From JBPYCR01 sp051846935 (GTDB lineage: Bacteria; Bacillota; Bacilli; Bacillales; Amphibacillaceae), in assembly GCF_051846935.1 (NCBI RefSeq), contig NZ_JBPYCS010000010.1:27658-91657 (forward strand): a stretch of 64,000 nucleotides of DNA. Direction: 5' to 3'. The position numbers and the translations under genes are program-made. A model generated the notes under the pieces. That model saw nothing but the letters and a program-made list of their open reading frames with translations. It was not told where the DNA came from and searched no databases. Position 1 is the stretch's first letter. Every line of letters starts with the position of its first letter. Positions 18,184 through 26,840 of this stretch are shown here, piece by piece.

Positions 18184-18708
18184 ATGCGAAAAACGGAGCG
18201 TTTTTATGTCAGGGAAGTGAATTCCTTATGGCAAATATATAAAACAATTTCATTTTGGAAAGTAATGAAAAACTTCATTATTATTCAAATTGGACGTTAT
18301 ACGCCTTTTCTATCGGTTAAAAATTGGCTATATCGAACTTTTTTACGAATGAAGGTAGGAAAGCATACCTCTTTCGCCCTCATGGTTATGCCCGATGTAA
18401 TGTTTCCAGAGAAAATATCAATTGGAGAAAATAGTATTATAGGCTACAATACAACTATTTTGGCGCATGAATATTTGATAACGGAATATCGGACAGGCTT
18501 CGTTACAATTGGGAATGAAGTGATGATTGGAGCGAATACGACCATCCTTCCGGGGATTACAATCGGAGATCGTGCAATTGTATCAGCGGGTTCTCTCGTT
18601 CATAAAGATGTCCCAGCTGGTGCATTTGTCGGAGGAAACCCAATGAAGCTAATTTATACAAAGGAAGAAATGGAAGAACGAAGAAAAACACTTCCAAAGC
18701 AATCGTAA
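18184..18708 (+). CDS. yvoF: Hexapeptide-repeat acetyltransferase YvoF
   Basis: A 174 aa left-handed beta-helix acyltransferase. Hexapeptide repeats run from about 68 to 150 (for example ISIGENSIIG, VTIGNEVMIGANTTILPG, ITIGDRAIVSAGSLV) and end with VGGNPMK, typical of the CysE/LacA/NodL group. The acceptor is unknown. ATG 18184 starts 4 bases after the ppaX stop, and this is the last gene of the hprK cluster in B. subtilis too. Confidence 0.85.
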   Translation: MRKTERFYVREVNSLWQIYKTISFWKVMKNFIIIQIGRYTPFLSVKNWLYRTFLRMKVGKHTSFALMVMPDVMFPEKISIGENSIIGYNTTILAHEYLITEYRTGFVTIGNEVMIGANTTILPGITIGDRAIVSAGSLVHKDVPAGAFVGGNPMKLIYTKEEMEERRKTLPKQS

Positions 18709-18713
18709 TGTAC

Positions 18714-18771
18714 TTGCAGCTTAATCGTTTTATATAATAGGAAAGCACTAAACTGCAACGAAGTTTTTTTT
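18714..18771 (+). terminator. Weak terminator-like hairpin after yvoF
   Basis: TTGCAG (18714-18719) can pair with CTGCAA (18753-18758) across a 33-base loop; a T run follows at 18764-18771. The long loop makes this doubtful. Confidence 0.35.
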
Positions 18772-18881
18772 ATTTATTAAATGGTTATTATAAAGTAATG
18801 GACTTGAAAATAATTATAATAGCAATAGACATATGGTAAACTAGCATTAAGTGAAGCTGGGAACTATTGGCTAGAGGTAAC

Positions 18882-18937
18882 AAAAAACCACAAGCAACTC
18901 ATGCGATAAAGCATAAGTTTGTATTGTGGTTTTTTTC
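18882..18937 (+). terminator. Leader terminator of glpD (possible GlpP antitermination target)
   Basis: A 12-bp perfect stem (AAAAAACCACAA 18882-18893 with TTGTGGTTTTTT 18924-18935) encloses a second pairing, AACT-C-ATGC with GCAT-A-AGTT, making a long rod ending in Ts. It ends only 36 bases before the glpD ATG, and the genes on both sides point the same way, so it may act as a leader attenuator. B. subtilis glpD is known to be controlled by GlpP-dependent antitermination at such a leader. The structure is seen; the GlpP role is inference. Confidence 0.7.
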
Positions 18938-18972
18938 AAAATCGTACGAGCTAGACGAGAGGGGTGCGTGAA

Positions 18973-20631
18973 ATGGGCAAGTTTTCTAGCTTGCATCGAA
19001 ACCATATAAAAGCACAATTGCGACTAGAGCAGCTGGATGTATTGGTTATCGGCGGTGGAATAACAGGTGCTGGCATTGCATTGGATGCAGTTACTCGTGG
19101 ACTTAAGACAGGGCTGGTGGAAATGCAAGATTTTGCAGCAGGTACATCAAGTCGTTCAACAAAGTTAATCCATGGCGGGTTACGCTATTTAAAACAATTT
19201 GAACTGAAGCTAGTTGCAGAGGTCGGACGAGAAAGAGCAATCGTTTATGAAAATGGCCCACATGTAACAACACCAGAAAAAATGCTGCTACCCTTTCATA
19301 AAGGGGGAAGCTTTGGCCCAATTACGACAAATATTGGCTTAAAGTTATACGATTGGTTAGCGGCAGTTAGGAAAGAAGATCGTCGTACAATGCTCAACAG
19401 TGAAGAGACACTTCAAGTTGAACCGCTTATAAAACGAGAAGGACTTAAAGGTGCTGGATATTACGTTGAATACAAAACGGATGATGCACGTTTGACAATT
19501 GAAGTGCTCAAAAAGGCCGTTGAAAAAGGAATCCACGCCTTACATTATACAAAGGTAATTGACTTCCTTTATTTTGCAGATCAATCAATACGTGGGGTTA
19601 TCGTAGAGGATCAATTAACTGGAGAGACGTATGAGCTTTTCGCAAAAAAAGTAATTAATGCAACTGGGCCATGGGTAGACTCACTTCGAAAGGTAGATGA
19701 CTCTTTACAAGGAAAGGAATTAGTATTAACGAAAGGCGTGCATATCGTTTTTTCCAATCGCAGCTTTCCTTTACAACAAGCGGTCTATTTTGATGCCCCG
19801 GACGGTCGCATGATTTTTGCTATTCCGAGAAACGATAAAACGTATGTCGGCACGACCGATACAAGCTATGAGGGAAATATTGCGACCCCTCAAGTAACGG
19901 TAGCTGATGCAACGTATCTTTTAAATGCAATTCAACATATGTTTCCTAGTCTGAAGCTTACAAAACAAGACATCGAATCGAGCTGGGCAGGCTTACGTCC
20001 ATTAATTTCTAATGAAGGGAAAAATCAAGCAGAACTATCACGCAAGGATGAAATTTTTCTTTCCAATACCGGACTTATTACAATTGCCGGCGGGAAACTA
20101 ACCGGCTATCGAAAAATGGCCGAAGATGTCATTAATCTAGTCGTTGCCCAGCTGAAGGAAAAAAGTAATGCGCAATATGCTGCTTCCAGTACGAAACATT
20201 TGCCAATCTCAGGAGGGGACGTAGGTGGTTCAAGCGGTTGGCCAGCTTTCTTTAAGGAGAAACTGCTTGAAGCAGCTGAGTTGGGGGTAAATGAGTCGAT
20301 AGCGTCTCCATTAATTAATATGTATGGATCGAATGTATCTCGAGTTTTTACAATATATGAGAAATACAAAGAGACAGCTAAAAGCCTAGCAATAGATGCA
20401 ATGATTTTCGCACAGTTAATTTATGCGATCGAATATGAATCCGTCTATTCGCCTGCAGACTTTTTTGTACGAAGAACGGCAGCAATTTACTTTCATATTG
20501 ACTCGGTTATTCAGCATAAAAATCAAGTGATTTCTTATATGGCAACTCGATTAAGCTGGGACGAACATGAAAAAGCACGGCATCAGGCTGAATTGGACCA
20601 ATTGTTAAGTGAGGCGTCCCTTTATCACTAA
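18973..20631 (+). CDS. glpD: Aerobic glycerol-3-phosphate dehydrogenase
   Basis: An FAD-dependent membrane-associated enzyme oxidising glycerol-3-phosphate to dihydroxyacetone phosphate and feeding electrons to quinone. The 552 aa protein has the N-terminal FAD motif GGGITGAG, the conserved stretch SSRSTKLIHGGLRYLKQFE, and a C-terminal domain with PADFFVRRT. ATG 18973 is preferred over in-frame GTG 18964 because GAGAGGGG (18957-18964) is 8 bases upstream. A leader terminator lies just upstream and glpK follows after repeat copies. Confidence 0.96.
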   Translation: MGKFSSLHRNHIKAQLRLEQLDVLVIGGGITGAGIALDAVTRGLKTGLVEMQDFAAGTSSRSTKLIHGGLRYLKQFELKLVAEVGRERAIVYENGPHVTTPEKMLLPFHKGGSFGPITTNIGLKLYDWLAAVRKEDRRTMLNSEETLQVEPLIKREGLKGAGYYVEYKTDDARLTIEVLKKAVEKGIHALHYTKVIDFLYFADQSIRGVIVEDQLTGETYELFAKKVINATGPWVDSLRKVDDSLQGKELVLTKGVHIVFSNRSFPLQQAVYFDAPDGRMIFAIPRNDKTYVGTTDTSYEGNIATPQVTVADATYLLNAIQHMFPSLKLTKQDIESSWAGLRPLISNEGKNQAELSRKDEIFLSNTGLITIAGGKLTGYRKMAEDVINLVVAQLKEKSNAQYAASSTKHLPISGGDVGGSSGWPAFFKEKLLEAAELGVNESIASPLINMYGSNVSRVFTIYEKYKETAKSLAIDAMIFAQLIYAIEYESVYSPADFFVRRTAAIYFHIDSVIQHKNQVISYMATRLSWDEHEKARHQAELDQLLSEASLYH

Positions 20632-20665
20632 TAAAAGACACGTGCGCATCTTTTAAAAAAGAAAG

Positions 20666-20968
20666 TATACGTAAAATGTTTGTAGGAAATCAAATGAGCT
20701 ATTTATTGTGACTACGTTTATCTAGTAAGATGTTGTTCTTTTACTCCTATGCGCAAATGGACTATATGTAACTCCAGGTGGAAAAGCAATAATAGAAAAT
20801 TCATTTAAGAAGTTAGGAAAAACTTCCTAAATTAGTTGAGACATTGTCCACGGAAAGCGCAGTATATGTCAACGGCGGCGGTAACTACACCGTATTAAAA
20901 TAGAAACTAAACAAAAATATGATATTTCAAAATTCTAATATCCTTCCCCACAAATACGTGATCCAATC
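20666..20968. repeat. MITE-like dispersed repeat, copy 2 (inverted core)
   Basis: Left edge CGTAAAATGTTTGTAGGA (20670 onward) and right edge TCCCCACAAATACGTGATC (to about 20963) are near-perfect terminal inverted repeats. The interior resembles copy 4 and is opposite in orientation to copies 1, 3 and 5. It lies about 35 bases after the glpD stop and directly abuts copy 3. Confidence 0.7.
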
Positions 20969-20977
20969 AAGAAAAGT

Positions 20978-21290
20978 ATGAGTAAAATGTTTGTGGGGGA
21001 ACAGATGCACGAATCTAACTAGATAATATGTGATCAATTTTACTTCGAATGATATACACATGAATAACACCGTTGATTTTCACTGCAGGTGGATGCTTTC
21101 CGCGGGCACGGCTTCAGCCTCCTCGGAAGAAAACCACTTCCTGCGGGGTCTTCAGACGCTTGCTGTTCCCTCTGGAGTCTTCGTGTATATCTTCTGCGGT
21201 CGGTAGGAATCAACACTAATAGTAACGAATACAAAGAGAGGTTTTTTAACTTCTTAAAATAACACCCACAAATACGTGACTCAATCTCAA
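20978..21290. repeat. MITE-like dispersed repeat, copy 3 (longest)
   Basis: About 313 bases with the same ends as copy 1 and a full GC-rich core. Core elements are GCTTTCCGCGGGCACGGC, a second block CTGCGGGGTCTTCAGACGC and CTGGAGTC. It is nearly identical to copy 1 in the first 100 and last 70 bases. A minus-strand ORF here (21040-21336) is a by-product of the repeat and has no RBS. Confidence 0.75.
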
Positions 21291-21501
21291 GAAAAAAACC
21301 GTTAGCAAACAAACGAAAAAAGAGGTAAGATGACAAGTAGAGTATCGGTCATGTTAATTCGTACATTTTACACTTTTGGCATTGAAGCTGGTTCGGTTAT
21401 TACGAAAGCCAAGCGCACATCTGAACGAGTTTACAAATAAGTAGCCGTAATTATATAAACGACGATTTGAAATAATTATCTTCCATAAAGGAGGCAAAAA
21501 A
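21291..21501 (+). other. Leader region of glpK
   Basis: About 210 bases after the repeats. A 36-codon ORF (21329-21439, ATG after AGAGGTAAG) is possible but matches nothing I recognise and is not called. No terminator hairpin like that of glpD is seen. Confidence 0.4.
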
Positions 21502-22992
21502 ATGGAATCGTATATTTTAGCTCTCGATCAAGGTACGACTAGCTCGCGCGCTATTTTGTTCAATAAATCCGGTCAAGTAGTTGAAATGGTACAAAAAGAG
21601 TTTCAACAATATTTTCCTGAAGCAGGTTGGGTGGAGCACGACGCGATAGAGATTTGGGAAACAATGCACTATTGTATTAAGCAAACGCTTAAGAAAAGCA
21701 GCATAGAGCCGGGCCAAATAGAAGCTATAGGAATTACGAATCAACGGGAGACGACTGTTGTATGGGATCGGCATACAGGCAAACCAATTTATAGAGCAAT
21801 CGTTTGGCAATCAAGGCAAACAGCTCCTATTTGCCAAGAATTACGGAATAATGGATATAATGAACTGTTTAGGAAAAAAACAGGCTTGCTTCTTGACCCT
21901 TATTTTTCTGGGACAAAGGTTAAATGGATTCTAGAACACGTTGACGGCGCAAAAGAAAAAGCGACTAACGGTGATTTATTGTTTGGAACGATGGATACAT
22001 GGATCGTACACCAATTGACTGGTAAAGAGCTGCATATAACCGATTATTCGAATGCTTCCCGAACATTAATGTACAACATTCATACGTTAGAGTGGGATGA
22101 AGAACTGTTACATATACTCGACATTCCACAATCCATGCTACCTGAGGTACGTCCATCTTCTGAAGTGTATGGAACGACCGATGAAAGCTTTTTTTCCGGG
22201 CACGAGCTTCCTATTGCTGGTATTGCAGGAGATCAGCAAGCCGCTTTATTTGGGCAAGCTTGTTTTGAACCTGGCATGATGAAAAACACGTACGGAACAG
22301 GCAATTTCATGTTAATGAATACGGGAGAAGAAGTGATCGAATCAAAAAATGGACTCCTTACAACGATCGCCTGGGGAGTGAATGGGAACGTAGAATATGC
22401 GCTAGAAGGCAGTGTTTTTGTAACAGGTTCCGCTATTCAATGGTTACGAGATGGATTGCAAATAATTGACGCGTCATCGGAAAGTGAGCAGCTTGCAAAG
22501 AAAGTTAAAGACACTGCAGGCGTATATGTAGTACCTGCATTTGTAGGCTTAGGCGCTCCGTATTGGGATAGCGCAGTGCGTGGTACGATGTTTGGGATTA
22601 CAAGAGGTACGACAAAAGAACATATTGCTCGTGCAACACTCGAATCGATTGCTTATCAAACAGCTGACGTCGTGGATGCGATGACCGCTGATTCGAAAAT
22701 TGAATTAAAAAAGCTGCGCGTGGATGGCGGTGCAGTTACGAACAATTTTTTAATGGAATTTCAAAGCAATATACTCGGTGTTGAGGTTGAACGTCCAGTT
22801 GTTAATGAAACAACAGCTTTAGGTGCAGCTTATTTGGCAGGGCTCGCAGTAGGTTTTTGGAAAAGCAAACAAAACATTACAGACCAATGGCACGTGGATC
22901 GAACATTTTATCCAACATTTGCTGAAGATAAAAGGGAAAACTTGTATAATGGCTGGAAAAAGGCGGTGCGAGCAGCTCAGGCCTTCAAATAA
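21502..22992 (+). CDS. glpK: Glycerol kinase
   Basis: Phosphorylates glycerol to glycerol-3-phosphate with ATP. The 496 aa FGGY-family protein has the N-terminal phosphate motif DQGTTSSRAI (9-18), substrate region WQSRQTAPIC, and the C-terminal signature GLGAPYWDSAVRG and RVDGGAVTNN. In this family PTS phosphorylation of a histidine near residue 230 activates the enzyme; GHELPIAGIAGDQQAALFGQ lies there. The RBS is AAGGAGGC. The order glpD-glpK is reversed from B. subtilis (glpF-glpK-glpD), and no glpF or glpP is in the window. Confidence 0.97.
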   Translation: MESYILALDQGTTSSRAILFNKSGQVVEMVQKEFQQYFPEAGWVEHDAIEIWETMHYCIKQTLKKSSIEPGQIEAIGITNQRETTVVWDRHTGKPIYRAIVWQSRQTAPICQELRNNGYNELFRKKTGLLLDPYFSGTKVKWILEHVDGAKEKATNGDLLFGTMDTWIVHQLTGKELHITDYSNASRTLMYNIHTLEWDEELLHILDIPQSMLPEVRPSSEVYGTTDESFFSGHELPIAGIAGDQQAALFGQACFEPGMMKNTYGTGNFMLMNTGEEVIESKNGLLTTIAWGVNGNVEYALEGSVFVTGSAIQWLRDGLQIIDASSESEQLAKKVKDTAGVYVVPAFVGLGAPYWDSAVRGTMFGITRGTTKEHIARATLESIAYQTADVVDAMTADSKIELKKLRVDGGAVTNNFLMEFQSNILGVEVERPVVNETTALGAAYLAGLAVGFWKSKQNITDQWHVDRTFYPTFAEDKRENLYNGWKKAVRAAQAFK

Positions 22993-23189
22993 ACGTTTCG
23001 TTCGATAGCTACAAACGCGACAATAAACTTAACGCATTTGCATGTGTGGCTGAACAGGCAGCAGTCGATCATTTTATGTTTCATATACTTCCATGAACTT
23101 CTAATTGTATTTTAAGCAAATGCCTACTAAAACAAGTGTGAATCTCTTATAATGGATCGTAGCGCCTGTTATCCGCTAGGAGGATAGTT

Positions 23190-24173
23190 TTGCAAAAAAG
23201 AAGTAATAAAGCATATAAAAATGAAAATATAATTACGTTTATACCAGAAGGAGATTTTTATTTCTCCAAAGGTGTTGAAGCTTTTCAAAAGGGGAAATTT
23301 GACGTAGCGATCAAATGGTTAAAAAAAGCAATTTATAAAGCACCGAATGATCCGGTCTACGAGAGCCAATTAGCAGCAATCTATACAGAGATGGGCCAAT
23401 TTGATCAATCAAATCGCTTGCTAGAAAAATTAGTACAAGTTTACGGAGAAAAATATATTGATTGTCATTATTTGCTAGCAAACAATTATGCACATTTAGG
23501 CCTGTTTCAAACTGCGAAAAAGCATGCACATATGTACTTGGATCATGAAAATGAAGGCGAGTTTAAGGAAGAATTAGAAAGCTTATTGCATTTAATTGAT
23601 GAAGAAGAACTTTTAGAAACGGAAATAGACGAAGATTTTTTAATGTACCGTGAAAGTGTTCTGGATTATATGGAGCAATCGGAATGGGAAAATGCGTTAC
23701 CATTACTTAGGGAAATGCGCATGCTTTATCCCGAAGATCAATTAACAAAGCATCAGTTTACGACTGCTTTGTTCTTTTCTGGGAATGAACGAGAAGCAAT
23801 AAATGAAGAATGGAACTATCTTAAAGAAGACCCATCTATATTAATGAGTTATTTGAACTTATCCATATTTTATTATGAATTAAATGAAAAACAATCGTTT
23901 GAGAACATGATTAATGTAATACAAAATGTATATCCTATACATGAAGAAAAGAAATTGCAGCTAGCAATTACATTAGCGAGGACGAACCATTACGATCAAG
24001 CATATGTACGATTTAAAATGATTAAAGATCCAATCGTTAAAAATGAATATCGATATTATAAATGGTTTAGTTTAACGGCATACCGAATTGGGAAAATAGA
24101 TATAGCAAATAGCATTATTGAAAAAGGGTCTACCTATTATTCATATTTAAAAAGAGAGAAAGAATGTTGGTAG
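23190..24173 (+). CDS. yvcD: TPR-repeat protein, YvcD-like
   Basis: A 327 aa cytoplasmic protein of tetratricopeptide repeats: a classic pair at about 27-95 (AFQKGKFDVAIKWLKKAIYKAPNDP, then QLAAIYTEMGQFDQSNRLL) and weaker repeats to the end. The start is TTG 23190 after AGGAGGATAG. A TPR gene directly before trxB is the B. subtilis yvcD position. Its partner proteins are unknown. A TATAAT lies at 23148-23153 upstream, without a good -35. Confidence 0.8.
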   Translation: MQKRSNKAYKNENIITFIPEGDFYFSKGVEAFQKGKFDVAIKWLKKAIYKAPNDPVYESQLAAIYTEMGQFDQSNRLLEKLVQVYGEKYIDCHYLLANNYAHLGLFQTAKKHAHMYLDHENEGEFKEELESLLHLIDEEELLETEIDEDFLMYRESVLDYMEQSEWENALPLLREMRMLYPEDQLTKHQFTTALFFSGNEREAINEEWNYLKEDPSILMSYLNLSIFYYELNEKQSFENMINVIQNVYPIHEEKKLQLAITLARTNHYDQAYVRFKMIKDPIVKNEYRYYKWFSLTAYRIGKIDIANSIIEKGSTYYSYLKREKECW

Positions 24174-24302
24174 AAGATGAGCAAAAAATTAGACGAAATG
24201 ATTCTCATCGTTTAAGCTATAAAAGGGTAATAAAATAATAATTATTATTAAAAGAACATTACTTTAAAAAACAAATTATATTACAGAAGAGAAAGGGCGA
24301 GA

Positions 24303-25262
24303 ATGATGTCTGAAGAACGTATATATGATGTGATCATAGCAGGTGCAGGACCAGCAGGAATGACAGCGGCCGTTTATGCATCTCGAGCTAATTTAGACAC
24401 TGTAATGATCGAACGTGGTATTCCAGGCGGACAAATGGCTGACACGGAAGATATTGAAAATTTCCCGGGTTTTGAACATGTTTTAGGCGCAGACTTATCA
24501 AATAAGATGTTCGAGCATGCGAAGAAATTCGGTGCAGAATACGCCTATGGTGAAATTAAAGACGTCGAAGATCACGGAGATTATAAAGTTGTAAAAGCTG
24601 GAAATAAAGAATATAAAACAAGAGCACTTATCGTTACGACTGGAGCTCAATATAAAAAGCTAGGTATTGAAGGAGAGGCAGAGTTAACAGGGCGCGGTGT
24701 ATCATACTGCGCAGTATGTGACGGTGCATTCTATAAAGAAAAGGAGCTTGTCGTTATCGGTGGCGGTGACTCTGCAGTAGAAGAAGGAATTTATTTAACT
24801 CGTTTCGCAAGCAAAGTAACGATTGTTCATCGCCGTGATGAATTGCGTGCCCAGAAGATTATTCAAGAAAGAGCATTTGCCAATGAAAAAATCGACTTTA
24901 TTTGGGATACCGTTGTCGAAAAAATAAACGGACCAGAAGGAAAAGTTAGTTCTGTCTCACTTCGAAATGTAAAGACAGATGAATCGTATGACCACCCAAT
25001 TGAGGGCGTGTTTGTTTATATTGGAATGGTGCCATTAAGTGAGCCGTTTAAGTCACTCGGTATCGTTAATGAAGAAGGGTATATCCCGACAAATGAAAAT
25101 ATGGAAACAAAGGTTCCAGGTGTTTTTGCAGCTGGGGATATTCGTGAAAAAGAATTACGACAAATTGTAACGGCTACAGGCGACGGAAGTATTGCAGCGG
25201 AGACAGCACAAAAATATATTGAAGAATTGTCCGAGAAGCTCAAAACAGTAAAAACTTCCTAA
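24303..25262 (+). CDS. trxB: Thioredoxin reductase
   Basis: An NADPH-dependent flavoenzyme that reduces thioredoxin. The 319 aa protein has FAD motif GAGPAGMTAA (about 14-23), redox-active CAVC at 136-139, NADPH motif GGGDSAVEEG, and C-terminal GVFAAGDIREKELRQ. ATG 24303 and 24306 are both possible; AAAGGG at 24292-24297 fits either, with 24306 at 8 bases. It is followed by a candidate small RNA and a long gap in place of the nudix gene yvcI found in B. subtilis. Confidence 0.96.
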   Translation: MMSEERIYDVIIAGAGPAGMTAAVYASRANLDTVMIERGIPGGQMADTEDIENFPGFEHVLGADLSNKMFEHAKKFGAEYAYGEIKDVEDHGDYKVVKAGNKEYKTRALIVTTGAQYKKLGIEGEAELTGRGVSYCAVCDGAFYKEKELVVIGGGDSAVEEGIYLTRFASKVTIVHRRDELRAQKIIQERAFANEKIDFIWDTVVEKINGPEGKVSSVSLRNVKTDESYDHPIEGVFVYIGMVPLSEPFKSLGIVNEEGYIPTNENMETKVPGVFAAGDIREKELRQIVTATGDGSIAAETAQKYIEELSEKLKTVKTS

Positions 25263-25333
25263 AAGGCATAAAAATTACGTAGAAAGTAATTGCTTTTTAA
25301 CTAATTTGTAACATATTCGCAATAAAATTAGTG

Positions 25334-25412
25334 TATAATATAGATAAACTAATTGACCCCCTTTAATAAATTAGTTGTTTTGCACAGGTGTTGTATGCCT
25401 GTGCTTTTTTTT
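25334..25412 (+). ncRNA. Candidate small RNA with own -10 and terminator
   Basis: TATAAT (25334-25339) is followed within ten bases by hairpin AACTAATT...AATTAGTT (25349-25378), whose loop contains ACCCCCTTT. A strong terminator, GCACAGG (25382-25388) with CCTGTGC (25398-25404) and eight Ts, comes next. The predicted transcript is about 65 nt. No ORF fits. It could instead simply be the trxB terminator with an extra hairpin; the -35 is poor (TTGTAA at 25306, 22 bases away). The terminator itself is near certain, the RNA gene is not. Confidence 0.4.
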
Positions 25413-25954
25413 AGGCTTACGACAGGCCGAGTAAATAGATAACACATACTTCAGTTTTTATAACGGAATTTAACTACATAGCTAAACGAAACAAAAGCTA
25501 TGAGAAAATAGATATAAAACATACAAAATACGTATTTTTCCCCTTCTCATTTCTTTGTTCCTTTTCATTTTAATACGGTATAATAAATATAGGGTCAACT
25601 CGTTGATAGTAACGTGCACCCAATCGGATATGTATTAATTATGGTGCTGTAATCGTAATTTCGAAACGTCGCTATACACCTCCATTATAATTGCGCTTTT
25701 CATTAAGGAAAGGACAAAAGGTGTGTGCGAACTCGATGATCCGCTTGTTGCATATAGGTAGATTGTAGACACTTTACTCCATATTGTGATAAAGGAAGTC
25801 AAGAAATTGCTTTTTCCATTGTACAAATACAGATTAGAAAAAGATATAACGTATTATAAAAGATGAATCATTCGTTTACGATGTTTTTTCACACACTTTG
25901 GATGATCTGTTGCATTCATAATCGATTTGATCATTCTGATAAGGGAGGATCACA
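25413..25954. other. Long intergenic region before rapZ
   Basis: No convincing gene in about 540 bases. A likely promoter is TTGTTC (25555-25560), 18-base spacer, TATAAT (25579-25584), so rapZ-yvcK-whiA would have a leader of about 360 bases. In B. subtilis the nudix gene yvcI is here; I find no nudix box (GX5EX7REUXEEXGU) in any frame. Confidence 0.5.
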
Positions 25955-26839
25955 ATGAGAAATTCCGAAAAAGAAACAAAGCTTGTTATTATTACAGGGA
26001 TGTCTGGAGCCGGGAAAACGTTAGCAGTACAAAGCTTTGAAGACCTTGGATATTACTGTGTAGATAATTTGCCACCTACGTTACTTCCAAAGTTTTTGGA
26101 GCTAATGAAGGATTCAACAAACAATATTACGAAGGTTGCACTTGTAATTGATTTACGAGGGAGAGAGTTTTTTGATTCGTTATTTGAAGGCCTTGATTTC
26201 CTCGCAAATGAAGACTGGCTAGAAGAACATATAATTTTTTTGGATGCGACGAATGAGACGCTCGTTAGCCGCTATAAAGAAACGAGAAGATCTCATCCGC
26301 TAGGTGCAGGTGGGCTTCCGCTAGAAGGTATAAAGCAAGAAAGAGAAATTCTTGATGAGTTAAGAGGTAGGGCACATAAAATTATTGACACAACCAATTT
26401 AAAGCCGAAAAATCTCCGTGAAAAAATTGCCGATATTTACCGAGAAGAAAATCAATCTACATTTTCTGTACATCTTGTTTCTTTTGGATTTAAGTATGGT
26501 ATACCAATCGATGCTGATTTAGTGTTTGATGTTCGCTTCTTGCCAAATCCGCATTATGTAGCACATATGAAGCCATTGACAGGGCTTGATAAAGAGGTTT
26601 CTGAGTACGTCTTTAAATGGTCAGATACGCAAAAATTTACTGATAAAGTGCTCGATTTACTGCAATTTATGCTGCCTCAATATAAAAAAGAAGGTAAGTC
26701 CCAACTTGTTATTGCGATCGGATGTACCGGAGGACAGCATCGTTCTGTAGCACTTACCGAATATTTTGCTAAACAACTTTCGCCTGCTTACAAAGCGCAC
26801 ATAAGCCATCGGGATATTCATAAGAGAAAGGGACATTAA
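25955..26839 (+). CDS. rapZ: RapZ-family RNase adapter / nucleotide-binding protein (YvcJ)
   Basis: A 294 aa P-loop protein, Walker A GMSGAGKT at 15-22, with conserved C-terminal IGCTGGQHRSVALTEYF. In Gammaproteobacteria RapZ guides RNase E to the glmZ small RNA; the Bacillus homologue YvcJ binds and hydrolyses GTP and affects competence. The RBS is GGGAGGATC. It is the first gene of the conserved rapZ-yvcK-whiA block, with 1 base between it and yvcK. Confidence 0.95.
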   Translation: MRNSEKETKLVIITGMSGAGKTLAVQSFEDLGYYCVDNLPPTLLPKFLELMKDSTNNITKVALVIDLRGREFFDSLFEGLDFLANEDWLEEHIIFLDATNETLVSRYKETRRSHPLGAGGLPLEGIKQEREILDELRGRAHKIIDTTNLKPKNLREKIADIYREENQSTFSVHLVSFGFKYGIPIDADLVFDVRFLPNPHYVAHMKPLTGLDKEVSEYVFKWSDTQKFTDKVLDLLQFMLPQYKKEGKSQLVIAIGCTGGQHRSVALTEYFAKQLSPAYKAHISHRDIHKRKGH

Positions 26840-26840
26840 T

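Noticed and set aside
21040..21336. Minus-strand 98-codon ORF between glpD and glpK
   Set aside because: It lies almost wholly in repeat copy 3, has no RBS and no recognisable protein features.
25306..25322. Rex-like site TTGTAACATATTCGCAA overlapping the candidate sRNA promoter
   Set aside because: One base short of the Rex spacing and several mismatches in the dyad.
25635..25826. Minus-strand ORF in the trxB-rapZ gap
   Set aside because: No RBS, no recognisable domain, AT-rich composition.
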